Assembly (NCBI GenBank): GCA_017963125.1
Contig: JAGCUA010000029.1
Coordinates: forward strand, 1-55,594
Direction: 5' to 3'
DNA length: 55,594 nucleotides
DNA from: a bacterium
GTDB taxonomy: Bacteria > UBP6 > UBA1177
The notes under the pieces are model-generated. The model did no database searches, had not been told where the DNA came from, and worked only from the letters and a program-made list of their open reading frames with translations. The position numbers were made by a program, and so were the translations under genes. Of the stretch, positions 8,005 through 16,129 are shown piece by piece (position 1 is the stretch's first letter; each line of letters starts with the position of its first letter).

Positions 8005-8130
8005 TGCTGCTCCACTAAGCTATGGGAGCTGGCTGCGAAACTGACTGTGGAGCGTGTCGGTTTTTCAACATACGCCCCCGTCGCTAAAGCGCCGCGCCCC
8101 TCTAACTTAGATGGGGAATCAAAACCGCGG
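8005..8130 (-). ncRNA. Structured leader element upstream of yihY (candidate cis-RNA or dispersed intergenic element)
   Basis: Three stem-loops can be drawn. GCTCC 8009-8013 pairs with GGAGC 8025-8029 and would bury the yihY Shine-Dalgarno. CGC/GCG at 8082-8091 has a TAAA loop inside a very G/C-rich context. CCCCTCTAA at 8097-8105 pairs with TTAGATGGGG at 8107-8116. A promoter at 8132-8160 on the minus strand would transcribe all of it. I also have the impression, unverified, that closely similar intergenic sequence occurs in other gut-type bacterial genomes, where it yields spurious peptides containing SKLEGRG and SHSLVEQQ. It does not fold as a tRNA. The function is unknown. Confidence 0.45.
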
Positions 8131-8131
8131 G

Positions 8132-8160
8132 ATTTTAGAGAAAAAGAGCGGAGAAAACAA
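8132..8160 (-). promoter_or_regulatory. Candidate promoter for yihY
   Basis: On the minus strand TTGTTT (8160-8155), a 17-base spacer and TAAAAT (8137-8132). The transcript would carry the structured leader of about 120 bases. Confidence 0.45.
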
Positions 8161-8180
8161 ATTTTGTAAGGATTTATGGC

Positions 8181-8208
8181 TTGCAAAAGGTTTCCCGAAA
8201 ATTATAAT
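8181..8208 (+). promoter_or_regulatory. Promoter for flippase gene
   Basis: TTGCAA (8181-8186), a 16-base spacer and perfect TATAAT (8203-8208), about 30 bases before the ATG at 8238. Confidence 0.72.
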
Positions 8209-8237
8209 CGCGCGGATTTTGATTTTGCGGGGCTAAA

Positions 8238-9740
8238 ATGAGCACAAACGGTTCAATAATGAAAAAGCTGCTCGGAGAGAGTGCGGTTTACGGGCTTAGC
8301 AGCATTGTCGGGCGTTTTCTCAACTGGATGCTGGTACCGGTCTATACACGTGTTCTGGTGCGGACGAGCGATTACGGAATAGTTACGAATCTTTACGGCT
8401 GGACGGCACTGATGCTCGTCATTCTGACTTACGGAATGGAGACCGGTTTTTTCCGTTTTATCAACAGGGAGCCTGATCCGAAGCGGGTCTACGGCACGAT
8501 CCTCACTTCGCTTGCTTCTACTTCAACGCTGTTCGTTCTTGCAGTCGCACTTTTTCTGAAGCCCGTTTCAGCCGCGATGGGCTATGCCGAGTACAGCGAA
8601 TTCGTTATGATGCTCGCCGTGATAGTTGCGATGGATGCTTTCTGCGCCGTTCCTTTCGCAAATTTGAGGCACAAACAGAAGGCCTTCCGCTTTGCAGGGA
8701 TAAAATTAGCTTCTATCGCGATAAATATCGGGCTTAACCTCTTTTTCCTCATTGCCGCCCCATGGCTTTCGAAAAACGGTTTTTCGGCTGTGAACCTCAT
8801 CTGGTCGCCGGGGCTGGAAATCCGCTATGTCTTTGTTTCGAACGTGGTTTCATCGGTTTTCACACTGCTTGCACTTTCGCCAGAATTCCTTTTCAGGTGG
8901 TCTTTCGACGCAAAACTTATGAAGCGGATCTTCACATATTCCTTCCCGATACTTCTTTTCGGGATCGCCGGAATTTTCAACCAGACTGCCGACAAAATCC
9001 TCTTTCCATATCTTTTTTCCGATCCTGCGGAGGCCAATTCGCAGCTCGGGATCTACGGCGCGTGCTTTAAAATCACGGTCATCATGGTCATGTCGCTGCA
9101 AGCTTTCAGATACGCTTACGAACCGTTCACTTTCCGCTACAAAAAAGGGGATGACACCTCGATCTATGTTGATGTAATGCACTATTTCGTCCTTTTCTCG
9201 CTCTTTGTTTTTTTGGGGATAACATTTTATCTTGATATTTTCAAGCACCTTATTGGAAGCGCATACTTTGCAGGTCTCGCAGTAGTTCCGATAGTCATGC
9301 TCGGCGAATTCTTCTTCGGAGTTTATTCAAATCTTTCGATCTGGTACAAACTCACTGACAGGACGAAGTGGGGAAGCTATTTCTCGCTTGTTGCCTGTGT
9401 AATAACGGTGCTTATCATCATCATTTTTGTGCCGAAATTCGGCTTCATGGCTTGTGCATGGGCTTCGTTTTTCTCCAATTTGGTTGTAATGGTTGCATCC
9501 TATTTCATCGGGCAGAAATATTTTCCGATCGCATACAAAGTCGGAAGCGGCATTTTCTATTTTGCTCTTGCAATGATTCTCTGGGCTGTCGCAACATTCG
9601 TTCCGGTCGAAAACCAAATTGTTTCTCTCGTCATCAAAACTGCACTTCTCATAGCTTTCGCAGTGATAGTCGTCTTCAAAGAACCGCTTCTCCGCAGAGG
9701 TCTGCTTACTGTTAAGAAAAAACTTCTCGGCGGAAGATGA
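8238..9740 (+). CDS. Oligosaccharide flippase family membrane protein (MOP superfamily, Wzx-like)
   Basis: The 500-residue product has 12-14 hydrophobic helices and the opening typical of polysaccharide flippases of the MOP superfamily: ESAVYGLSSIVGRFLNWMLV followed by PVYTRVLVRTSDYG. These proteins move lipid-linked glycans across the inner membrane for O-antigen, capsule or exopolysaccharide assembly. No glycosyltransferase, polymerase or ligase is nearby, so the substrate is unknown. The C-terminus is Lys/Arg-rich. The ATG at 8238 lies after GGGG; an in-frame ATG at 8259 (MKKLLGE) is an alternative. The gene has a strong promoter and is followed after 71 bases by the AMMECR1-like/toroid gene, which has its own candidate promoter. 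Confidence 0.87.
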   Translation: MSTNGSIMKKLLGESAVYGLSSIVGRFLNWMLVPVYTRVLVRTSDYGIVTNLYGWTALMLVILTYGMETGFFRFINREPDPKRVYGTILTSLASTSTLFVLAVALFLKPVSAAMGYAEYSEFVMMLAVIVAMDAFCAVPFANLRHKQKAFRFAGIKLASIAINIGLNLFFLIAAPWLSKNGFSAVNLIWSPGLEIRYVFVSNVVSSVFTLLALSPEFLFRWSFDAKLMKRIFTYSFPILLFGIAGIFNQTADKILFPYLFSDPAEANSQLGIYGACFKITVIMVMSLQAFRYAYEPFTFRYKKGDDTSIYVDVMHYFVLFSLFVFLGITFYLDIFKHLIGSAYFAGLAVVPIVMLGEFFFGVYSNLSIWYKLTDRTKWGSYFSLVACVITVLIIIIFVPKFGFMACAWASFFSNLVVMVASYFIGQKYFPIAYKVGSGIFYFALAMILWAVATFVPVENQIVSLVIKTALLIAFAVIVVFKEPLLRRGLLTVKKKLLGGR

Positions 9741-9749
9741 TTGTTTTTC

Positions 9750-9778
9750 TTGATTAAACCGCTTTCTAAAGCCATAAT
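9750..9778 (+). promoter_or_regulatory. Candidate promoter for the 9812 gene
   Basis: TTGATT (9750-9755), a 17-base spacer and CATAAT (9773-9778), immediately after the flippase stop. Confidence 0.5.
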
Positions 9779-9811
9779 TGCCCGTTTTTAAGGTGTTTTG
9801 GATCTGACATC

Positions 9812-11617
9812 ATGATCACCATTGAAAAAGTCCTCAGATTTGTTTCGGCTTCAACGCTTGCCGCAACGATTATTTTCACGATTGCAGTCGTAATTAAAGA
9901 ACTCACGAAGCCGAAAGACATTCTCGAACGGATCAAAAAAGAGCACTGCGCATCTGTTTCAGAGCTTGAGGAAGCACCTGATGCTGAATATAGTTACAAT
10001 CTGAAACATTCAGAGAGCGAGTGCGTTTTTGTTCCGAGTTCTCTTCGCGAAAAATCGGATTTCATTGATGCCCTTTTCAAATTCAGGACACTCAAAGGTT
10101 TTGATTATCTTTTTGCCGACAGGAACGGGATTCTGCTGAAAAAAAACGGCGGATCGCTTGAACTTGAAAAGGAAGCCGGTTTTATCATCAAATGTTTCCG
10201 CAACGAAAAGTGCCCGGACAGTGTTCCCGACAAAAAGCGCACGGTTACGGCGACGGCTCTTGATATTAACGGAAACGTAACGATGTCGGTAACTTACGAA
10301 GACGAATTTATCTCCGCCACAGCAAAAAATCTGAAAAAACTTTTTAACGAAATAGCCAAGATCAAAAAACTCGATTTGGCAAAACTTCGCCTCATTCTCT
10401 ACTTCCATTCAGAATACGCCTACTTAGAAGACAAAAGCGATAAATATTTAATTTCATTGCCAAAAAGCGGCGTTGACGGACTTTATCTGAAATCCCGCGG
10501 TGCAAAAATCAGACTCCTTCCGTGGGAATATTCGACAAACCCCCTTTCAGTCCTCGACAGAAAAGGCTCGCAGTACGGGCTTGACAAAAATGAATACCAG
10601 AAAGAGGTCGCTTCGGTCTATTTTTACAGAACAACGCAGTTTTCAGAAAACAACGGCAACGCTGTTCCGTGGCTTGACGGCTCGGCACTGGCAAAAGAAA
10701 ACTATTCGCCGAATTTTTTTCTTCATCTAATAGCGAAACATCTTAAAAACATCCAGCGTGAAGACGGCTCTTTCCCGACTGAGCTCGAAACTTCCGATGC
10801 AAAAGAAAAAAACGCGAAAGAATCACTTCTAATGCAGACCTACGCGGCTGAAGTCCTTTTCAGAATGGCTGAATACCTTGAAGATCCTGCTCTTGCCGAA
10901 GCGGCTGAAAAAGCTTTGAAATATGTCCTTGAAAAAGAGGAAAAAGATGATGCGGCAACAGCCAAATTAGAAGCTCTGATGTTGAGGCAGAAAAAAGAGA
11001 TCGGATATCAGTATCAGTTTTTTGATTTCGAGCGCACCGAAAAGGCGATAACTGCAAACTTCATATATTCGGGCGTTTTCATCGAGGCGTTTTCGCTCCT
11101 TTCGAAAGATAAAAACAAGGATGAAAAAATCGTTGAACTGCTGAAGAAGGCGATATCTCTTTTTGAAAGCGCAAGCACCGAAAACAAAATGCGTTTTATC
11201 GGCTATCTTGCCGATTTTACTCCGGAAAAAGAGAGCGCTTCCTATAAAGCGATGGAAGATTTTTTTGCTTCGCAGACCGGTTTTCTAAAAGACAGAGCTT
11301 TCGACGATCGTGGTTTCATGCAAGAAGCAGGAACATTTACGACCGACAAAAGCAGAAATTTTCCGGACACCTCGCTTTCACTGCTCCTTGCAGACGGCTT
11401 GACAAAAGCAGAATACAACTATCTTATTGATGAAACAGGGATGTTTTTCTTTGGCTTTATAGAAAAACTTATCGTCAGCGGCGACGATTTTCCTAACTGG
11501 GGAAGCGTAAAGGCGAAAGCCAAGATTCAAGGCGGCGTCCGTGCTTCCAACCGCTCGAAATCGGTCAAACTTTCAAACACACTGCGCGCTGCATCTTACT
11601 TTACCCGCGTAGAATAG
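9812..11617 (+). CDS. Membrane-anchored protein with AMMECR1-like segment and helical toroid-like region, function unknown
   Basis: I do not recognise this 601-residue protein as a named family. Residues about 9-28 form an N-terminal membrane helix. Residues about 130-280 resemble an AMMECR1 domain: GVDGLYLKSRGAKIRLLPWE, then a GLDKNEY and VYFYRTTQF segment, like the (G)LPxVW...KAGL...VYxYxxxxF pattern of that family. Residues about 300-600 are helix-rich with LIAKHLKNIQREDGSFPTE, an alpha/alpha-toroid signature seen in glycoside hydrolases and prenyltransferase-like folds. It is followed 9 bases later by a YkgJ-family gene, probably in one operon. AMMECR1 proteins have been linked to MEMO and radical-SAM genes, but none is seen here. 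Both domain assignments need profile searches. Confidence 0.6.
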   Translation: MITIEKVLRFVSASTLAATIIFTIAVVIKELTKPKDILERIKKEHCASVSELEEAPDAEYSYNLKHSESECVFVPSSLREKSDFIDALFKFRTLKGFDYLFADRNGILLKKNGGSLELEKEAGFIIKCFRNEKCPDSVPDKKRTVTATALDINGNVTMSVTYEDEFISATAKNLKKLFNEIAKIKKLDLAKLRLILYFHSEYAYLEDKSDKYLISLPKSGVDGLYLKSRGAKIRLLPWEYSTNPLSVLDRKGSQYGLDKNEYQKEVASVYFYRTTQFSENNGNAVPWLDGSALAKENYSPNFFLHLIAKHLKNIQREDGSFPTELETSDAKEKNAKESLLMQTYAAEVLFRMAEYLEDPALAEAAEKALKYVLEKEEKDDAATAKLEALMLRQKKEIGYQYQFFDFERTEKAITANFIYSGVFIEAFSLLSKDKNKDEKIVELLKKAISLFESASTENKMRFIGYLADFTPEKESASYKAMEDFFASQTGFLKDRAFDDRGFMQEAGTFTTDKSRNFPDTSLSLLLADGLTKAEYNYLIDETGMFFFGFIEKLIVSGDDFPNWGSVKAKAKIQGGVRASNRSKSVKLSNTLRAASYFTRVE

Positions 11618-11626
11618 GAGAGAAGA

Positions 11627-12142
11627 ATGAACTTTTTTAAATGTACTGCATGCGGAAGCTGCTGCTCGGGCGACGGATCGGTTTTTTTATATCCCGAAGA
11701 TGTCAGAAGTCTGGCTGAAAACTTTAAAATGACGCTTCAGGAGTTTATCGACAAATACACCGATTTCATCATTCTGGAATACTGCGAAGAAGGAACTTCT
11801 TATTCGTATCTCCCTTATATCGTTATGAAAAAAGAGAACGATGCCTGCATTTTTTTGAAGTCGAAAAGATGCTCTATACACGATTTCAAGCCGTTCCAGT
11901 GCAGAAACACTCCTTTTGTCAGCGAATTTTTCACAGATGACGAGTGGAGAAAATTTTTAATGAAACACTGCCCGGCGCTCATGAAGCTGAAAGAAGAGGA
12001 TCTGGAACAATACCGACCGCTTGCACAGGTTTCTTACGAAAAAAATCAGGATTACGAATTCATCCTTAGGCAGAACAACTACAGTCTTGAAAAAATTCTG
12101 GGAGTAACTCTTCCCGAACCGAAAATCATTCCGGTTGACTGA
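11627..12142 (+). CDS. YkgJ-family cysteine-cluster protein
   Basis: This 171-residue protein has the CxxCGxCC opening (CTACGSCCSG, residues 6-15) and the second cluster CSIHDFKPFQCRNTPF around residues 82-97. The family is annotated as zinc- or iron-chelate-binding (CxxCxxCC) with no firmly established reaction. GGAGAG precedes ATG by 5 bases and the upstream gene ends 9 bases away, so the two are probably co-transcribed. The last 17 bases overlap the convergent miaB gene. It could be a metal-dependent modifier acting with the AMMECR1-like protein, but that is speculation from position. Confidence 0.85.
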   Translation: MNFFKCTACGSCCSGDGSVFLYPEDVRSLAENFKMTLQEFIDKYTDFIILEYCEEGTSYSYLPYIVMKKENDACIFLKSKRCSIHDFKPFQCRNTPFVSEFFTDDEWRKFLMKHCPALMKLKEEDLEQYRPLAQVSYEKNQDYEFILRQNNYSLEKILGVTLPEPKIIPVD

Positions 12143-13448
12143 CGATTTTTTCGCCGCGCATTGTGTTTTCGAGGATTTCAACAACTTTGACAGGTATGAT
12201 TTTACCTTTATCCGATGCGGTAGAGCCGGCAATGTGAACGATCAGATTGTGCTCGCTTCGTCCCATGAAAGTATCGCCTTTCGGGCTTGCTGATTCGACG
12301 AGAACATTGACCGTTCGGCCCAAATATCTGCCGCGGACATCTTTCAATCTTCTTTTTTCGAGATCCAAAAGCTCGTTGAGACGGGCAAATTTTTCCTCTT
12401 CAGGCACATCGTCAGCCATTTTTTCGGCTTTTGTGAAAGGTCTCGGCGAGTAGTTGAAAGCGAAGATCGAATCGTAGCCTACTAAATCGACAAGTTTCAT
12501 CGTGTCTTCGAATTCTTCGCGTGTTTCTCCTGGAAAACCGACGATAAAATCGCTGCTCAAAGCGATGTCCGGGCAGTATTTCCGCGCAAGTTCCATCTTT
12601 TCGATATAGTTTTCGACGGTGTAGCGCCTGTTCATCAGTTTTAAAATGCGGTTATTGCCCGATTGAGCCGGAAGATGCAGATACGGCATAAGATTGGGAA
12701 TTTCAGCGAATGCTTTCGCAAGTTCTTCGCCGAAATCTTTCGGGTGGCTCGTTATAAAGCGGATCCTTTTCAAAGCTGTGGTATCCGAAATTTTATGAAG
12801 AAGCGCCGCGAAAGTCTCGCCTGTTTCGGGATCTTTGTAACTGTTCACGTTCTGGCCGAGAAGAGTGACTTCCTGAATCCCTGAATCGACAAGTTTTTTG
12901 ATTTCATCAATGATCACAGCGCTTTTTCTGCTGATTTCGCGGCCGCGCACGAACGGAACGATGCAGTAACTGCAGAAGTTGTTGCAGCCGTGCATAACAG
13001 TGACGTAAGAAGAATACGGGCTGAAAAAACTTCCTTTCGACCTTGCCGGAAAAATTTCCTCGCGCTCAAGCGAATCGGCCTTGTTTGAAACAAACGGAAA
13101 AACTCCTTTGTTCGCGACATCGGGGATCATATCTTCTGCTCCCGGTCCGAAAACTCCGTCAATATAGGGGATCTTCTCGATTATTTCAGCGCCCAGTTGC
13201 TGAGCCACACAGCCCATTATGAAAATCCGCAGGCCTTTCGATTTTTTCAAAGGAAGATAGCGGCCCGCGCAGCTGTAAAGTTTAAGAAGCGGTTTTTCGC
13301 GCACGCTGCAGCTGTTGATTATGATAAGGTCGGCTTCCTCAGCATTTTCAGTGTATTCCCAGCCGCTTTCAGCAAGCATGACAGCAACACGCTCGCTGTC
13401 GTAGACATTCATCTGGCAGCCGAAAGTATGAATGAAAAATTTCTTCAC
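12126..13448 (-). CDS. miaB: tRNA-2-methylthio-N6-dimethylallyladenosine synthase MiaB
   Basis: MiaB adds the methylthio group to i6A37 of tRNAs reading UNN codons, using two 4Fe-4S clusters and SAM. The protein (440 aa) shows all parts: an MTTase N-terminal domain with Cys11 (FGCQMN), Cys47 (NSCSVRE) and Cys80 (IMGCVAQQ); a radical-SAM core with Cys155, Cys159 and Cys162 in HGCNNFCSYCIVPFVRGRE; and a C-terminal TRAM domain. The SVRE/FGCQMNVYDSE pattern distinguishes MiaB from MtaB and RimO. I place the start at GTG 13448 because GGAGGA lies just upstream; an upstream TTG would run into that site. A strong terminator hairpin ends only about 25 bases before the start, so transcription probably depends on read-through or an unseen promoter. 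Confidence 0.93.
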   Translation of the reverse strand: MKKFFIHTFGCQMNVYDSERVAVMLAESGWEYTENAEEADLIIINSCSVREKPLLKLYSCAGRYLPLKKSKGLRIFIMGCVAQQLGAEIIEKIPYIDGVFGPGAEDMIPDVANKGVFPFVSNKADSLEREEIFPARSKGSFFSPYSSYVTVMHGCNNFCSYCIVPFVRGREISRKSAVIIDEIKKLVDSGIQEVTLLGQNVNSYKDPETGETFAALLHKISDTTALKRIRFITSHPKDFGEELAKAFAEIPNLMPYLHLPAQSGNNRILKLMNRRYTVENYIEKMELARKYCPDIALSSDFIVGFPGETREEFEDTMKLVDLVGYDSIFAFNYSPRPFTKAEKMADDVPEEEKFARLNELLDLEKRRLKDVRGRYLGRTVNVLVESASPKGDTFMGRSEHNLIVHIAGSTASDKGKIIPVKVVEILENTMRGEKIVSQPE

Positions 13449-13464
13449 AACTCCTCCAAAAAGC

Positions 13465-13490
13465 AAAAAAAAACGGGGGAAAACCCCCGT
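13465..13490 (-). terminator. Intrinsic terminator after the Kelch-like lipoprotein gene
   Basis: ACGGGGG and CCCCCGT (13473-13479 and 13484-13490) form a 7-bp stem with an AAAA/TTTT loop. On the minus strand it is followed by nine T residues (13473-13465), a textbook intrinsic terminator. It lies between the lipoprotein stop at 13514 and miaB at 13448. On the plus strand it has only a short T run. Confidence 0.85.
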
Positions 13491-13513
13491 TTTAAATCAA
13501 ACCGGACAAGCGG

Positions 13514-15253
13514 CTACGGAACTGCGTAGCTGCCTACCTGATAAACATATTTTCCACCGAGCATGAATACCTGGCCGAGACCGTCACTTGCGACCGGACC
13601 GTCAACCAATACTGCATCGCTTTCTTTGTCGCGGTTTTCATCCATCAAAGTATCTTTAACCGAGGATGAGAAAACTTCCATGCCGAGGTCGGAATCTTTT
13701 ACTCTCTTGACCTGAAGAACGAAAACGACCTGATCTGAAGCGTATCTGCTCGTTCTGTCGATTTCTTTTGTTCCGCAGTTTACAGCAACATATTTAAGAA
13801 CGCTCTTGTCTTCCGAGCCGAGAAGAGCTGCAGAAGGTCTTGAACATTCGTTCGGAGTCGAGTTTGCATCGTAAACGAGTGCATCTTCGCCTTTTTCACT
13901 GAAAACAAAAAGGCTCGGGTTCGTTACCCATGAAGCATCGTCATCATCGCCGTCACGAAGATATCCGCCGAGAACAGCTACAACTGTTTCGTTTTCTTCC
14001 TTATCATCCATGACAACACTGACTGCTGCCGGAGAAATAAGACCTGTTCCTTTGAGGTTGGAGTCGTCAACGCCGTTTCTGTCTGCAACGTTGAGCGGTT
14101 TCGAAGCGCCTTTCGTTACGATTTCTGCGAAATTCTCGCCAAGGACCGGAGTTTCTTTTCCTTCCGGTTTGTAATTTGTCGAACCGCCGATAACCATAAG
14201 TCTCGGAGTAACGGTTTTAACGCCGTTTTCATCGATTTTGACATCGGAAACGTCTGCAACAGCGTGATTACAGCGGCCTGTGTTCAAATCTGCGAATTTT
14301 TCTGCATAAACACCGCTTTCGTTTGCCGAAATTTTATAAACGGCTTTGGAAGCGCCGGAAGCTGTGCAACCGCCGACAATGTAAACACTGCCGTCGATCG
14401 TGATGGCTTTAGCTTTTGTCATAGCCGGAGCACCGAGAGAGATAAGGTCGTATTTATCACCTTTAGGATCGTAAGCCCAAACTGAATCGTTAAGCTCGTC
14501 TTCTTCAGTCATGCCGAGACCGACAATGACTTTTCCGGTTTCAGTTCCGTCGTCAAGAAGCGCAGCAACGTGATCGTAAAGTTTAGCCGGAAGGTTTTTG
14601 ACATCCTTTCTTGAGATTTCTTTCATGTTGAAAAGAGACGCCTTCTGCATTACAGCGTCATCTTCAAAACCGTAACCGCCAGCCATATAGATGCGGCCGT
14701 CTTTGAGAGCAACGGCAGCTGAACCTTTGGACCCGTCCTCGTTGAAGTATGACTCAAGCGAATTTTCATCGTATCTCTGTCTGTCGGAAACGACTCTTAC
14801 GAAATCACCGACTGCTGCAAGGAAAATATCAACGTCATAATTGTTTTTATCATCATAGTAAACGCCGTCGATACCGCCGGTAAGTTTCAGTTTTTCATTT
14901 TTGTTGGTTACTTCAACAAAGAAACGGTAGTAAGTTCCTTTTTTGAGTGATCTGATGAACTCTTCTTTTCCGCCGACGTTGTTCGTAACTCTGATGAGTT
15001 TACGATCGGCATAAACGTAATCGTCTTTGATTTCCGATTTGGAATAAATCGAAAGAAGGACCTGATCATCTTTATTTATGCAGTAGGTGAAATCACCTTC
15101 TTCGCTGTTTTCGTCTTCGTCATAGTCCTGGCAGACACCGTCGTCAACGGGAAGTTTTAATGTGATTTTGAAATCACCGGTATTACCCGAATCGCACGCT
15201 ACGAACAAAAAAGCCAATGCGAATGCCAGAGAGAGAAAAAGCAATCTCTTCAT
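13514..15253 (-). CDS. Lipoprotein with Kelch-type beta-propeller repeats
   Basis: A 19-residue signal peptide ends in FLFVAC (Cys20), a lipobox; the next residue is Asp, which in enterobacteria would favour inner-membrane retention. Residues about 180-575 contain Kelch-like units: DGRIYMAGGYG, VIVGLGM, DGSVYIVGGC, RLMVIGGST, VVAVLGGY and GQVFMLGGKYV, each with the Gly-Gly turn and spacing of a galactose-oxidase/Kelch propeller. Such propellers mediate binding; no enzymatic site is seen. GGAGG 6 bases before ATG 15253 fixes the start; a longer upstream frame adds no signal peptide. The gene for a small exported membrane protein lies 23 bases upstream, and the two are probably co-transcribed. 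The operon ends at the terminator at 13465-13490. Confidence 0.78.
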   Translation of the reverse strand: MKRLLFLSLAFALAFLFVACDSGNTGDFKITLKLPVDDGVCQDYDEDENSEEGDFTYCINKDDQVLLSIYSKSEIKDDYVYADRKLIRVTNNVGGKEEFIRSLKKGTYYRFFVEVTNKNEKLKLTGGIDGVYYDDKNNYDVDIFLAAVGDFVRVVSDRQRYDENSLESYFNEDGSKGSAAVALKDGRIYMAGGYGFEDDAVMQKASLFNMKEISRKDVKNLPAKLYDHVAALLDDGTETGKVIVGLGMTEEDELNDSVWAYDPKGDKYDLISLGAPAMTKAKAITIDGSVYIVGGCTASGASKAVYKISANESGVYAEKFADLNTGRCNHAVADVSDVKIDENGVKTVTPRLMVIGGSTNYKPEGKETPVLGENFAEIVTKGASKPLNVADRNGVDDSNLKGTGLISPAAVSVVMDDKEENETVVAVLGGYLRDGDDDDASWVTNPSLFVFSEKGEDALVYDANSTPNECSRPSAALLGSEDKSVLKYVAVNCGTKEIDRTSRYASDQVVFVLQVKRVKDSDLGMEVFSSSVKDTLMDENRDKESDAVLVDGPVASDGLGQVFMLGGKYVYQVGSYAVP

Positions 15254-15276
15254 AAAACCCTCCAAATCTATCCTTT

Positions 15277-15627
15277 TTATTTGTTGTCCCATTCAATAAC
15301 TTTGCCTTCCGGTTCACTTGTCCGTGTTCCGTAGTAGATGCCTACTGCGGCTCCGGCGATAACGACAACCGCTATCGTAGCGATGAACCAAGTCTGTTTG
15401 TAGATAGGAGTAGACTGTGTCTCAGCCATTGATTCCTCTTTGTCATCATTGGCATTGTCGTTGACGTTGCCTTCGAAATAGAAGTTGTCACCGACCTTAA
15501 GGTTGACACCTGACTGCTGTTCCTGTTCCTGAACGGCTTCCTGAGCTTCCTGAGCCTCTTGAGAATAAGCCGGAACAACGAAACTTACGATCAAAACCAT
15601 AACAAGCAATTTCGAAAAAAACTTCAT
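15277..15627 (-). CDS. Small exported protein with C-terminal membrane segment, unknown function
   Basis: This 116-residue protein has a cleavable signal peptide (to about residue 24, VVPAYSQEA), an acidic Gln/Glu-rich middle with EAQEAQEAVQEQEQQSG, and a hydrophobic helix near residues 80-100 (WFIATIAVVVIAGAAVGIYY) before a short polar tail. I do not recognise a family. The layout suggests periplasmic exposure with anchoring near the C-terminus. It precedes the Kelch-like lipoprotein by 23 bases and probably shares its transcript. ATG 15627 follows AGGG; an upstream TTG would lengthen the signal region without support. Confidence 0.72.
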   Translation of the reverse strand: MKFFSKLLVMVLIVSFVVPAYSQEAQEAQEAVQEQEQQSGVNLKVGDNFYFEGNVNDNANDDKEESMAETQSTPIYKQTWFIATIAVVVIAGAAVGIYYGTRTSEPEGKVIEWDNK

Positions 15628-15682
15628 GTCGCTAACCCTATAAAAAATTGTCCAATTAAGCACCTAAAACAATCAGCGGCGG

Positions 15683-15711
15683 TATTTACCAAATTTTGGA
15701 GTGACAGTCAA
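15683..15711 (-). promoter_or_regulatory. Candidate promoter of the Kelch lipoprotein operon
   Basis: On the minus strand TTGACT (15711-15706), a 17-base spacer and TAAATA (15688-15683), about 60 bases before the ATG at 15627. A T8 run at 15736-15729, following a weak CATC/GATG stem, may terminate the upstream gene. Confidence 0.5.
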
Positions 15712-15763
15712 ACTTTTTTTGCAATTAAAAAAAATGCATCCGGAAAGATGTCTTTTTGAGCCG

Positions 15764-16129
15764 CTATTCATCGTCAAAAACAATAATTTTTTTAATATTT
15801 TCAATATCTTTTGTGCCGCAATCGATGCCGTGGCGAAATTCTTTTTTCATGTAGAGCGCAGCAAAATCGACATTATTTTTATTTCCGGTATCGTCTTTAG
15901 GCGAAAAAATCGAAGAAACTTTTCCGGTGATCCTTTCATGCTGAGTGCGTAAATCTTCGTCTGAAAAATTTTCCCCTGAGGCGCTGTTGAAAGAAAAAGC
16001 AGCCCCGTCGGAGGACGATACGAAAGTGCTGATTTTGAAAGCCGCTCCGGAAGGAACTATTTCCGTGTGTATGCTGAATTTCAGACCCGATGCTGATATT
16101 TCGGAATCAAAACAAGGAAAATCCGACAT
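15764..16129 (-). CDS. Unknown protein coupled to rpoZ
   Basis: This 121-residue gene starts at the ATG of a TAATG overlap with the rpoZ stop, an arrangement that favours translational coupling and is the main reason to regard it as real. I recognise no domain. The first half is Ser/Phe-rich (for example SSSDGAAFSFNSASGENF). The second half has EDLRTQHERITGKV, followed by a charged stretch and an Ile-rich end. No signal peptide or membrane segment is evident. A short T-rich stretch with a weak hairpin lies downstream. Codon usage cannot be judged reliably by eye for so short a gene. Confidence 0.55.
   Translation of the reverse strand: MSDFPCFDSEISASGLKFSIHTEIVPSGAAFKISTFVSSSDGAAFSFNSASGENFSDEDLRTQHERITGKVSSIFSPKDDTGNKNNVDFAALYMKKEFRHGIDCGTKDIENIKKIIVFDDE

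Noticed and set aside
8005..8130. tRNA-like segment (AGCTTAGTGGAGC)
   Set aside because: No anticodon arm, TPsiC arm or acceptor pairing can be completed; the segment belongs to a set of hairpins before yihY.
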